64,000 nucleotides of DNA. It comes from Tenodera sinensis (Eukaryota; Arthropoda; Insecta; Mantodea; Mantidae). Made by a program: the position numbers and the translations under genes. Of this stretch, positions 13,301-26,700 are shown in pieces (positions within the stretch are counted from its first letter, which is position 1; each line of letters opens with the position of its first letter). Location of the stretch: the NCBI GenBank assembly GCA_030765045.1, contig CM060968.1, positions 113,363,404-113,427,403 of the forward strand. The letters run 5' to 3'. A model generated the notes under the pieces. The model saw nothing but the letters and a program-made list of their open reading frames with translations, was not told the DNA's origin and did no database searches.

Positions 13301-15516
13301 ATTCCTTGAATGTACAATGAAAATGTGTATGTTTTGATGTACATTTCTTGAATGTACAATGAAAATGTGTATGTTTTGATATACATTTCTTGAGTGTACA
13401 ATGAAGATGTGTATGTTTTGATGTACATTACTTGAATGTACAATGAAAATGTGTATGTTTTGATATACATTTCTTGAATGTACAATGAAAATGTGTATGT
13501 TTTGATGTACATTTCCTGAGTGTACAATGAAAATGTGTATGTTTTGATGTACATTTCTTGAATGTACAATGAAAATGTGTATGTTTTGATGTACATTTCT
13601 TGAGTGTACAATGAAAATGTGTATGTTTTGATGTACATTTCTTGAATGTACAATGAAAATGTGTATGTTTTGATGTACATATCTTGAATAAACAATGAAA
13701 ATGTGTATGTTTTGATGTACATTTCCTGAGTGTACAATGAAAATGTGTATGTTTTGATGTACATTTCTTGAGTGTACAATGAAGATGTGTATGTTTTGAT
13801 GTACATTTCTTGAATGTACAATGAGAATGTGTATGCTTTGATGTACATTTCTTGAATGTACAATGAAAATGTGTATGTTTTGATGTATATTTCTTGAACG
13901 TACAATGAAAATGTGTATGTTTTGATGTGCATTTCTTGAATGTACAATGAAAATGTGTATGTTTTGATGTACATTTCTTTAGTGTACAATGAAGATGTGT
14001 GTGTTTTGATGTACATTTCTTGTATATACAATGAAAATGTGTATGTTTTGATGTACATTTCTTGAATGTAATCTGAAAATGTGTATGTTTTGATGTACAT
14101 TTCTTGAATGTACACTGAAAATGTGTATGTTTTGATGTACATTTCTTGTATATACAATGAAAATGTATATGTTTTGATGTACATTTCTTGAATGTACACT
14201 GAAAATGTGTATGTTTTGATGTACATTTCTTGTATATACAATGAAAATGTGTATGTTTTCCTGTACATTTCTGGTATATACAATGAAAATGTGTATGTTT
14301 TCATAAACATTTCTTGAATGTACACTGAAAATGTGTATGTTTTGATGTACATTTCTTGAGTGTACAATGAAAATGTGTATGTTTTGATGTACACTTCTTG
14401 AATGTACACTGAAAATGTGTAGGTTTTGATGTACATTTCTTTAATGTACAATGAAAATGTGTATGTTTTGATGTACATTTCTTGAATATAATCTGAAAAT
14501 GTGTATGTTTTGATGTACATTTCTTGAATGTACACTGAAAATGTGTATGTTTTGATGTACATTTCTTGAATGTACACTGAAAATGTGTATGTTTTGATGT
14601 ACATTTCTTGAATGTATACTAAAATTGTGTATGTTTTGATGTACATTTCTTGAATGTACACTGAAAATGTGTATGGTTTGATGTACATTTCTTGAATGTA
14701 CACTGAAAATGTGTATGTTTTGATGTACATTTCTTGTATATACAATGAAAATGTGTATGTTTTGATGTACATTTCTTGAATGTACAATGAGAATGTGTAT
14801 GTTTTGATGTACATTTCTTTAGTGTACAATGAAAATGTGTTTGCTTTGATGTACATTTCTTGAATGTACACTGAAAATGTGTATGTTTTGATGTACATTT
14901 CTTGTATATACAATGAAAATGTGTATGTTTTGATGTACATTTCTTGAATGTACACTGAAAATGTGTATGTTTTGATGTACATTTCTTGTATATACAATGA
15001 AAATGTGTATGTTTTGATGTACATTTCTTGAATGTACACTGAAAATGTGTATGTTTTGATGTACATTTCTTGAATGTACAATGAAAATGTGTATGTTTTG
15101 ATGTACATTTCTTGAATGTACACTGAAAATGTGTGTGTTTTGATGTACATTTCTTGAATGTACAATGAAAATGTGTATGTTTTAATGTACATTTCCTGAG
15201 TGTACAATGAAAATGTGTATGTTTTGATGTACATTTCTCGAATGTACACTGAAAATGTGTGTGTTTTGATGTACATTTCTTGAATGTACAATGAAAATGT
15301 GTATGTTTTGATGTACATTCCTTGAATGTACAATGAAAATGTGTATGTTTTGATGTACATTTCTTGAATGTACAATGAAAATGTGTATGTTTTGATATAC
15401 ATTTCTTGAGTGTACAATGAAGATGTGTATGTTTTGATGTACATTACTTGAATGTACAATGAAAATGTGTATGTTTTGATATACATTTCTTGAATGTACA
15501 ATGAAAATGTGTATGT
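9974..15516 (+). repeat. 5,543-bp higher-order unit B, copy 1
   Basis: 132 monomers less one base (the 41-bp unit at 12,121). It repeats immediately downstream at an exact offset of 5,543. Long translated stretches of the two copies are identical (for example 10,841-11,974 against 16,384-17,517, and 12,059-12,733 against 17,602-18,276), so the duplication is young. The unit is a mosaic: the tail of block A, the sub-repeat cluster, landmark block L, a 2.1-kb stretch like the start of the window but lacking four monomers (join near 13,977), a piece like 9,850-10,000, and from about 15,114 a second start of the 2,016-bp unit C. The left edge overlaps the end of A copy 2 because the two duplications share sequence. 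Confidence 0.85.
10900..11480 (+). repeat. Sub-repeat of 5-6 monomers marked by GTGTTTGCTTTG
   Basis: A two-monomer marker (TTTAGTGTACAATG followed by GTGTTTGCTTTG) appears with TTTGCTTTG at 10,977, 11,187 and 11,439, that is at spacings of 210 and 252 bp (5 and 6 monomers). The units between are mostly types a and b plus a GAGAATG variant. The whole cluster is copied near 16,440-17,020, 37,340-37,900 and 39,610-40,160, following the larger block duplications. It is a middle level of repeat order between the monomer and the kilobase blocks. Confidence 0.8.
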
Positions 15517-18500
15517 TTTGATGTACATTTCTTGAATGTACACTGAAAATGTGTATGTTTTGATGTACATTTCTTGTATATACAATGAAAATGTGTATGT
15601 TTTGATGTACATTTCTTGAATGTACACTGAAAATGTGTATGTTTTGATGTACATTTCTTGTATATACAATGAAAATGTGTATGTTTTGATGTACATTTCT
15701 CGAATGTACACTGAAAATGTGTATGTTTTGATATACATTTCTTGAATGTACAATGAAAATGTATATGTTTTCATGTACATTTCTTGAATGTATACTGAAA
15801 ATTTGTATGTTTTGATGTACATTTCTTGAATGTACACTGAAAATGTGTATGTTTTGAGGTACATTTCTTGAGTGTACAATGAAAATGTGTATGTTTTGAT
15901 GTACATTTCTTGTATATACATTGAAAATGTGTATGTTTTGATGTACATTTCTTGAATGTACACTGAAAATGTGTATGTTTTGATGTACATTTCTTGTATA
16001 TACAATGAAAATGTGTCTGTTTTGATGTACATTTCTTGAATGTACACTGAAAATGTGTATGTTTTGATATACATTTCTTGAATGTACACTGAAAATGTGT
16101 ATGCTTTGATGTACATTTCTTGAATGTACACTGAAAATGTGTAGGTTTTGATGTACATTTCTTGAATGTATACTAAAAATGTGTATGTTTTGATGTACAT
16201 TTCTTGAATGTACACTGAAAATGTGTATGTTTTGATGTACATTTCTTGAATGCACACTGAAAATGTGTATGTTTTGATGTACATTTCTTGAATGTACACT
16301 GAAAATGTGTATGTTTTGATCTACATTTGTTGAATGTACAATGAGAATGTGTATGTTTTGATGTACATTTCTTGAGTGTACAATCAAAATGTGTATGTTT
16401 TGATGTACATTTCTTGAATGTACAATGAAAATGTGTATGTTTTCATGTACATTTCTTGAATGTACAATGAGAATGTGTATGTTTTGATGTACATTTCTTT
16501 AGTGTACAATGAAAATGTGTTTGCTTTGATGTACATTTCTTGAATGTACACTGAAAATGTGTATGTTTTGATGTACATTTCTTGAATGTACAATGAAAAT
16601 GTGTATGTTTTGATGTACATTTCTTGAATGTACAATGAGAATGTGTATGTTTTGATGTACATTTCTTGAATGTACAATGAGAATGTGTATGTTTTGATGT
16701 ACATTTCTTTAGTGTACAATGAAAGTGTGTTTGCTTTGATGTACATTTCTTGAATGTACACTGAAAATGTGTATGTTTTGATGTACATTTCTTGAATGTA
16801 CAATGAAAATGTGTATGTTTTGATGTACATTTCTTGAATGTACACTGAAAATGTGTATGTTTTGATGTACATTTCTTGAATGTACAATGAAAATGTGTAT
16901 GTTTTGATGTACATTTCTTGAATGTACAATGAGAATGTGTATGTTTTGATGTACATTTCTTTAGTGTACAATGAAAATGTGTTTGCTTTGATGTACATTT
17001 CTTGAATGTACACTGAAAATGTGTATGTTTTGATGTACATTTCTTGTATATACAATGAAAATGTGTATGTTTTGATGTACATTTCTTGAATGTACACTGA
17101 AAATGTGTATGTTTTGATGTACATTTCTTGTATATACAATGAAAATGTGTATGTTTTGATGTACATTTCTTGAATGTACACTGAAAATGTGTATGTTTTG
17201 ATGTACATTTCTTGAATGTACAATGAAAATGTGTATGTTTTGATGTACATTTCTTGAATGTACACTGAAAATGTGTATGCTTTGATGTACATTTCTTGAA
17301 TGTACAATGAGAATGTGTATGTATTGATGTACATTTCTTTAATGTACAATGAAAATGTGTATGTTTTGATGTACATATCTTGAATGTACACTGAAAATGT
17401 GTATGTTTTGATGTACATTTCTTGTATATACAATGAAAATGTGTATGTTTTGATGTACATTTCTTGAATGTACAATGAAAATGTGTATGTTTTGATGTAC
17501 ATTTCTTGAGTGTACAATCAAAATGTGTATGTTTTGATGTACATTTCTTGAATGTACAATGAAAATGTGTATGTTTTGATGTACATTTCTTGAGTGTACA
17601 ATCAAAATGTGTATGTTTTGATGTACATTTCTTGAATGTACAATGAAAATGTGTATGTTTTGATGTACATTCTTGAATGTACAATGAAAATGTGTATGTT
17701 TTGATGTACATTTCTTGAGTGTACAATCAAAATGTGTATGTTTTGATGTACATTTCTTGAATGTACAATGAAAATGTGTATGTTTTGATGTACATTTCTT
17801 GAATGTACAATCAAAATGTGTATGTTTTGATGTACATTTCTTGAATGTACAATGAAAATGTGTATGTTTTGTTGTACATTTCTTGAATGTACAATGAAAA
17901 TGTGTATGTTTTGATGTACATTTCTTGAATGTACAATGAAAATGTGTATGTTTTGATGTACATTTCTTGAATGTACACTGAAAATGTGTATTTTTTGATA
18001 TACATTTCTTGAATGTACACTGAAAATGTGTATGTTTTGATATACATTTCTTGAATGTACACTGAAAATGTGTGTGTTTTGATGTACATTTCTTGAATGT
18101 ACAATGAAAATGTGTATATTTTGATGTACATTCTTTGAATGTACAATGAAAATGTGTATGTTTTGATGTACATTTCTTGAATGTACAATGAAAATGTGTA
18201 TGTTTTGATGTACATTTCTTGAATGTACAATGAAAATGTGTATGTTTTGATGTACATTTCTTGAGTGTACAATCAAAATGTGTTTGTTTTGATGTACATT
18301 TCTTGAATGTACAATGAAAATGTGTATCTTTTGATGTACATTTCTTGAATGTACAATGAAAATGTGTATGTTTTGATGTACATTTCTTGAATGTACAATG
18401 AAAATGTGTATGTTTTGATATACATTTCTTGAATGTACAATGAAAATGTGTATGTTTTGATGTACATTTCCTGAGTGTACAATGAAAATGTGTATGTTTT

Positions 18501-21059
18501 GATGTACATTTCTTGTATATACAATGAAAATTTGTATGTTTTGATGTACATTTCTTGAATGTACACTGAAAATGTGTATGTTTTGATGTACATTTCCTGA
18601 GTGTACAATGAAAATGTGTATGTTTTGATGTACATTTCTCGAATGTACACTGAAAATGTGTGTGTTTTGATGTACATTTCTTGAATGTACAATGAAAATG
18701 TGTATGTTTTAATGTACATTTCCTGAGTGTACAATGAAAATGTGTATGTTTTGATGTACATTTCTCGAATGTACACTGAAAATGTGTGTGTTTTGATGTA
18801 CATTTCTTGAATGTACAATGAAAATGTGTATGTTTTGATGTACATTCCTTGAATGTACAATGAAAATGTGTATGTTTTGATGTACATTTCTTGAATGTAC
18901 AATGAAAATGTGTATGTTTTGATATACATTTCTTGAGTGTACAATGAAGATGTGTATGTTTTGATGTACATTACTTGAATGTACAATGAAAATGTGTATG
19001 TTTTGATATACATTTCTTGAATGTACAATGAAAATGTGTATGTTTTGATGTACATTTCCTGAGTGTACAATGAAAATGTGTATGTTTTGATGTACATTTC
19101 TTGAATGTACAATGAAAATGTGTATGTTTTGATGTACATTTCTTGAGTGTACAATGAAAATGTGTATGTTTTGATGTACATTTCTTGAATGTACAATGAA
19201 AATGTGTATGTTTTGATGTACATATCTTGAATAAACAATGAAAATGTGTATGTTTTGATGTACATTTCCTGAGTGTACAATGAAAATGTGTATGTTTTGA
19301 TGTACATTTCTTGAGTGTACAATGAAGATGTGTATGTTTTGATGTACATTTCTTGAATGTACAATGAGAATGTGTATGCTTTGATGTACATTTCTTGAAT
19401 GTACAATGAAAATGTGTATGTTTTGATGTATATTTCTTGAACGTACAATGAAAATGTGTATGTTTTGATGTGCATTTCTTGAATGTACAATGAAAATGTG
19501 TATGTTTTGATGTACATTTCTTTAGTGTACAATGAAGATGTGTGTGTTTTGATGTACATTTCTTGTATATACAATGAAAATGTGTATGTTTTGATGTACA
19601 TTTCTTGAATGTAATCTGAAAATGTGTATGTTTTGATGTACATTTCTTGAATGTACACTGAAAATGTGTATGTTTTGATGTACATTTCTTGTATATACAA
19701 TGAAAATGTATATGTTTTGATGTACATTTCTTGAATGTACACTGAAAATGTGTATGTTTTGATGTACATTTCTTGTATATACAATGAAAATGTGTATGTT
19801 TTCCTGTACATTTCTGGTATATACAATGAAAATGTGTATGTTTTCATAAACATTTCTTGAATGTACACTGAAAATGTGTATGTTTTGATGTACATTTCTT
19901 GAGTGTACAATGAAAATGTGTATGTTTTGATGTACACTTCTTGAATGTACACTGAAAATGTGTAGGTTTTGATGTACATTTCTTTAATGTACAATGAAAA
20001 TGTGTATGTTTTGATGTACATTTCTTGAATATAATCTGAAAATGTGTATGTTTTGATGTACATTTCTTGAATGTACACTGAAAATGTGTATGTTTTGATG
20101 TACATTTCTTGAATGTACACTGAAAATGTGTATGTTTTGATGTACATTTCTTGAATGTATACTAAAATTGTGTATGTTTTGATGTACATTTCTTGAATGT
20201 ACACTGAAAATGTGTATGGTTTGATGTACATTTCTTGAATGTACACTGAAAATGTGTATGTTTTGATGTACATTTCTTGTATATACAATGAAAATGTGTA
20301 TGTTTTGATGTACATTTCTTGAATGTACAATGAGAATGTGTATGTTTTGATGTACATTTCTTTAGTGTACAATGAAAATGTGTTTGCTTTGATGTACATT
20401 TCTTGAATGTACACTGAAAATGTGTATGTTTTGATGTACATTTCTTGTATATACAATGAAAATGTGTATGTTTTGATGTACATTTCTTGAATGTACACTG
20501 AAAATGTGTATGTTTTGATGTACATTTCTTGTATATACAATGAAAATGTGTATGTTTTGATGTACATTTCTTGAATGTACACTGAAAATGTGTATGTTTT
20601 GATGTACATTTCTTGAATGTACAATGAAAATGTGTATGTTTTGATGTACATTTCTTGAATGTACACTGAAAATGTGTGTGTTTTGATGTACATTTCTTGA
20701 ATGTACAATGAAAATGTGTATGTTTTAATGTACATTTCCTGAGTGTACAATGAAAATGTGTATGTTTTGATGTACATTTCTCGAATGTACACTGAAAATG
20801 TGTGTGTTTTGATGTACATTTCTTGAATGTACAATGAAAATGTGTATGTTTTGATGTACATTCCTTGAATGTACAATGAAAATGTGTATGTTTTGATGTA
20901 CATTTCTTGAATGTACAATGAAAATGTGTATGTTTTGATATACATTTCTTGAGTGTACAATGAAGATGTGTATGTTTTGATGTACATTACTTGAATGTAC
21001 AATGAAAATGTGTATGTTTTGATATACATTTCTTGAATGTACAATGAAAATGTGTATGT
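15517..21059 (+). repeat. 5,543-bp higher-order unit B, copy 2
   Basis: Tandem copy of 9,974-15,516. The two copies part at 15,532/21,075, so the breakpoint is fixed to within about 15 bp. The right end runs into the 2,016-bp tandem pair C: B copy 2 contains all of C copy 1 and the first 0.4 kb of C copy 2. Confidence 0.85.
18641..20656 (+). repeat. 2,016-bp higher-order unit C, copy 1
   Basis: Exactly 48 monomers, with no net length change. The offset to the next copy is 2,016 (for example TTTTAATGTACATTTCC at 18,711 and 20,727, and CCTGAGTG at 19,058 and 21,074). Internal markers include GAATAAACAATG, TTTCCTGTAC, CATAAACATTT and GTATACTAAAATTG. The same unit is present once at about 13,098-15,113 inside B copy 1. 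Confidence 0.85.
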
Positions 21060-22672
21060 TTTGATGTACATTTCCTGAGTGTACAATGAAAATGTGTATG
21101 TTTTGATGTACATTTCTTGAATGTACAATGAAAATGTGTATGTTTTGATGTACATTTCTTGAGTGTACAATGAAAATGTGTATGTTTTGATGTACATTTC
21201 TTGAATGTACAATGAAAATGTGTATGTTTTGATGTACATATCTTGAATAAACAATGAAAATGTGTATGTTTTGATGTACATTTCCTGAGTGTACAATGAA
21301 AATGTGTATGTTTTGATGTACATTTCTTGAGTGTACAATGAAGATGTGTATGTTTTGATGTACATTTCTTGAATGTACAATGAGAATGTGTATGCTTTGA
21401 TGTACATTTCTTGAATGTACAATGAAAATGTGTATGTTTTGATGTATATTTCTTGAACGTACAATGAAAATGTGTATGTTTTGATGTGCATTTCTTGAAT
21501 GTACAATGAAAATGTGTATGTTTTGATGTACATTTCTTTAGTGTACAATGAAGATGTGTGTGTTTTGATGTACATTTCTTGTATATACAATGAAAATGTG
21601 TATGTTTTGATGTACATTTCTTGAATGTAATCTGAAAATGTGTATGTTTTGATGTACATTTCTTGAATGTACACTGAAAATGTGTATGTTTTGATGTACA
21701 TTTCTTGTATATACAATGAAAATGTATATGTTTTGATGTACATTTCTTGAATGTACACTGAAAATGTGTATGTTTTGATGTACATTTCTTGTATATACAA
21801 TGAAAATGTGTATGTTTTCCTGTACATTTCTGGTATATACAATGAAAATGTGTATGTTTTCATAAACATTTCTTGAATGTACACTGAAAATGTGTATGTT
21901 TTGATGTACATTTCTTGAGTGTACAATGAAAATGTGTATGTTTTGATGTACACTTCTTGAATGTACACTGAAAATGTGTAGGTTTTGATGTACATTTCTT
22001 TAATGTACAATGAAAATGTGTATGTTTTGATGTACATTTCTTGAATATAATCTGAAAATGTGTATGTTTTGATGTACATTTCTTGAATGTACACTGAAAA
22101 TGTGTATGTTTTGATGTACATTTCTTGAATGTACACTGAAAATGTGTATGTTTTGATGTACATTTCTTGAATGTATACTAAAATTGTGTATGTTTTGATG
22201 TACATTTCTTGAATGTACACTGAAAATGTGTATGGTTTGATGTACATTTCTTGAATGTACACTGAAAATGTGTATGTTTTGATGTACATTTCTTGTATAT
22301 ACAATGAAAATGTGTATGTTTTGATGTACATTTCTTGAATGTACAATGAGAATGTGTATGTTTTGATGTACATTTCTTTAGTGTACAATGAAAATGTGTT
22401 TGCTTTGATGTACATTTCTTGAATGTACACTGAAAATGTGTATGTTTTGATGTACATTTCTTGTATATACAATGAAAATGTGTATGTTTTGATGTACATT
22501 TCTTGAATGTACACTGAAAATGTGTATGTTTTGATGTACATTTCTTGTATATACAATGAAAATGTGTATGTTTTGATGTACATTTCTTGAATGTACACTG
22601 AAAATGTGTATGTTTTGATGTACATTTCTTGAATGTACAATGAAAATGTGTATGTTTTGATGTACATTTCTT
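20657..22672 (+). repeat. 2,016-bp higher-order unit C, copy 2
   Basis: Tandem copy of 18,641-20,656. The match ends at 22,694 (GTATG here against GTGTG at 20,678). The two C copies lie in one minus-strand reading frame, which explains the longest open frame of the window at 18,273-22,934. Confidence 0.85.
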
Positions 22673-23711
22673 GAATGTACACTGAAAATGTGTATGCTTT
22701 GATGTACATTTCTTGAATGTACAATGAGAATGTGTATGTATTGATGTACATTTCTTTAATGTACAATGAAAATGTGTATGTTTTGATGTACATATCTTGA
22801 ATGTACACTGAAAATGTGTATGTTTTGATGTACATTTCTTGTATATACAATGAAAATGTGTATGTTTTGATGTACATTTCTTGAATGTACAATGAAAATG
22901 TGTATGTTTTGATGTACATTTCTTGAGTGTACAATCAAAATGTGTATGTTTTGATGTACATTTCTTGAATGTACAATGAAAATGTGTATGTTTTGATGTA
23001 CATTTCTTGAGTGTACAATCAAAATGTGTATGTTTTGATGTACATTTCTTGAATGTACAATGAAAATGTGTATGTTTTGATGTACATTCTTGAATGTACA
23101 ATGAAAATGTGTATGTTTTGATGTACATTTCTTGAGTGTACAATCAAAATGTGTATGTTTTGATGTACATTTCTTGAATGTACAATGAAAATGTGTATGT
23201 TTTGATGTACATTTCTTGAATGTACAATCAAAATGTGTATGTTTTGATGTACATTTCTTGAATGTACAATGAAAATGTGTACGTTTTGTTGTACATTTCT
23301 TGAATGTACAATGAAAATGTGTATGTTTTGATGTACATTTCTTGAATGTACAATGAAAATGTGTATGTTTTGATGTACATTTCTTGAATGTACACTGAAA
23401 ATGTGTATTTTTTGATATACATTTCTTGAATGTACACTGAAAATGTGTATGTTTTGATATACATTTCTTGAATGTACACTGAAAATGTGTGTGTTTTGAT
23501 GTACATTTCTTGAATGTACAATGAAAATGTGTATATTTTGATGTACATTCTTTGAATGTACAATGAAAATGTGTATGTTTTGATGTACATTTCTTGAATG
23601 TACAATGAAAATGTGTATGTTTTGATGTACATTTCTTGAATGTACAATGAAAATGTGTATGTTTTGATGTACATTTCTTGAGTGTACAATCAAAATGTGT
23701 TTGTTTTGATG
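22673..23711 (+). repeat. Monomers joining C to D, copy of 17,256-18,294
   Basis: This stretch follows the sequence near 17,256-18,294 at an offset of 5,417 (129 monomers less one base). It includes the CATATCTTG unit and landmark block L with its 41-bp monomer at 23,081. One private change turns TTTTGTTG neighbours into GTACGTTTTG near 23,280. Confidence 0.75.
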
Positions 23712-26700
23712 TACATTTCTTGAATGTACAATGAAAATGTGTATCTTTTGATGTACATTTCTTGAATGTACAATGAAAATGTGTATGTTTTGATGTACAT
23801 TTCTTGAATGTACAATGAAAATGTGTATGTTTTGATATACATTTCTTGAATGTACAATGAAAATGTGTATGTTTTGATGTACATTTCCTGAGTGTACAAT
23901 GAAAATGTGTATGTTTTGATGTACATTTCTTGTATATACAATGAAAATTTGTATGTTTTGATGTACATTTCTTGAATGTACACTGAAAATGTGTATGTTT
24001 TGATGTACATTTCCTGAGTGTACAATGAAAATGTGTATGTTTTGATGTACATTTCTCGAATGTACACTGAAAATGTGTGTGTTTTGATGTACATTTCTTG
24101 AATGTACAATCAAAATGTGTATGTTTTAATGTACATTTCCTGAGTGTACAATGAAAATGTGTATGTTTTGATGTACATTTCTCGAATGTACACTGAAAAT
24201 GTGTGTGTTTTGATGTACATTTCTTGAATGTACAATGAAAATGTGTATGTTTTGATGTACATTCCTTGAATGTACAATGAAAATGTGTATGTTTTGATGT
24301 ACATTTCTTGAATGTACAATGAAAATGTGTATGTTTTGATATACATTTCTTGAGTGTACAATGAAGATGTGTATGTTTTGATGTACATTACTTGAATGTA
24401 CAATGAAAATGTGTATGTTTTGATATACATTTCTTGAATGTACAATGAAAATGTGTATGTTTTGATGTACATTTCCTGAGTGTACAATGAAAATGTGTAT
24501 GTTTTGATGTACATTTCTTGAATGTACAATGAAAATGTGTATGTTTTGATGTACATTTCTTGAGTGTACAATGAAAATGTGTATGTTTTGATGTACATTT
24601 CTTGAATGTACAATGAAAATGTGTATGTTTTGATGTACATATCTTGAATAAACAATGAAAATGTGTATGTTTTGATGTACATTTCCTGAGTGTACAATGA
24701 AAATGTGTATGTTTTGATGTACATTTCTTGAGTGTACAATGAAGATGTGTATGTTTTGATGTACATTTCTTGAATGTACAATGAGAATGTGTATGCTTTG
24801 ATGTACATTTCTTGAATGTACAATGAAAATGTGTATGTTTTGATGTATATTTCTTGAACGTACAATGAAAATGTGTATGTTTTGATGTGCATTTCTTGAA
24901 TGTACAATGAAAATGTGTATGTTTTGATGTACATTTCTTTAGTGTACAATGAAGATGTGTGTGTTTTGATGTACATTTCTTGTATATACAATGAAAATGT
25001 GTATGTTTTGATGTACATTTCTTGAATGTAATCTGAAAATGTGTATGTTTTGATGTACATTTCTTGAATGTACACTGAAAATGTGTATGTTTTGATGTAC
25101 ATTTCTTGTATATACAATGAAAATGTATATGTTTTGATGTACATTTCTTGAATGTACACTGAAAATGTGTATGTTTTGATGTACATTTCTTGTATATACA
25201 ATGAAAATGTGTATGTTTTCCTGTACATTTCTGGTATATACAATGAAAATGTGTATGTTTTCATAAACATTTCTTGAATGTACACTGAAAATGTGTATGT
25301 TTTGATGTACATTTCTTGAGTGTACAATGAAAATGTGTATGTTTTGATGTACACTTCTTGAATGTACACTGAAAATGTGTAGGTTTTGATGTACATTTCT
25401 TTAATGTACAATGAAAATGTGTATGTTTTGATGTACATTTCTTGAATATAATCTGAAAATGTGTATGTTTTGATGTACATTTCTTGAATGTACACTGAAA
25501 ATGTGTATGTTTTGATGTACATTTCTTGAATGTACACTGAAAATGTGTATGTTTTGATGTACATTTCTTGAATGTATACTAAAATTGTGTATGTTTTGAT
25601 GTACATTTCTTGAATGTACACTGAAAATGTGTATGGTTTGATGTACATTTCTTGAATGTACACTGAAAATGTGTATGTTTTGATGTACATTTCTTGTATA
25701 TACAATGAAAATGTGTATGTTTTGATGTACATTTCTTGAATGTACACTGAAAATGTGTATGTTTGGATGTACATTTCTTGTATATACAATGAAAATGTGT
25801 ATGTTTTGATGTACATTTCTCGAATGTACACTGAAAATGTGTATGTTTTGATATACATTTCTTGAATGTACAATGAAAATGTATATGTTTTCATGTACAT
25901 TTCTTGAATGTATACTGAAAATTTGTATGTTTTGATGTACATTTCTTGAATGTACACTGAAAATGTGTATGTTTTGATGTACATTTCTTGAGTGTACAAT
26001 GAAAATGTGTATGTTTTGATGTACATTTCTTGTATATACAATGAAAATGTGTATGTTTTGATGTACATTTCTTGAATGTACACTGAAAATGTCTATGTTT
26101 TGATGTACATTTCTTGTATATACAATGAAAATGTATATGTTTTGATGTACATTTCTTGAATGTACACTGAAAATGTGTATGTTTTGATATACATTTCTTG
26201 AATGTACACTGAAAATGTGTATGTTTTGATGTACATTTCTTGAATGTACACTGAAAATGTGTATGTTTTGATGTACATTTCTTGAATGTATACTAAAAAT
26301 GTGTATGTTTTGATGTACATTTCTTGAATGTACACTGAAAATGTGTATGTTTTGATGTACATTTCTTGAATGCACACTGAAAATGTGTATGTTTTGATGT
26401 ACATTTCTTGAATGTACAATGAAAATGTGTATGTTTTGATGTACATTTCTTGAATGTACAATGAAAATGTGTATGTTTTGATGTACATTTCTTGAATGTA
26501 CAATGAAAATGTGTATTGTTTGATGTACATTTCTTGAATGTACAATGAAAATGTGTATGTTTTGATGTACATTTCTTGAATGTACAATGAAAATGTGTAT
26601 GTTTTGATGTACATTTCTTGAGTGTACAATCAAAATGTGTATGTTTTGATGTACATTTCTTGAATGTACAATGAAAATGTGTATGTTTTGATGTACATTT

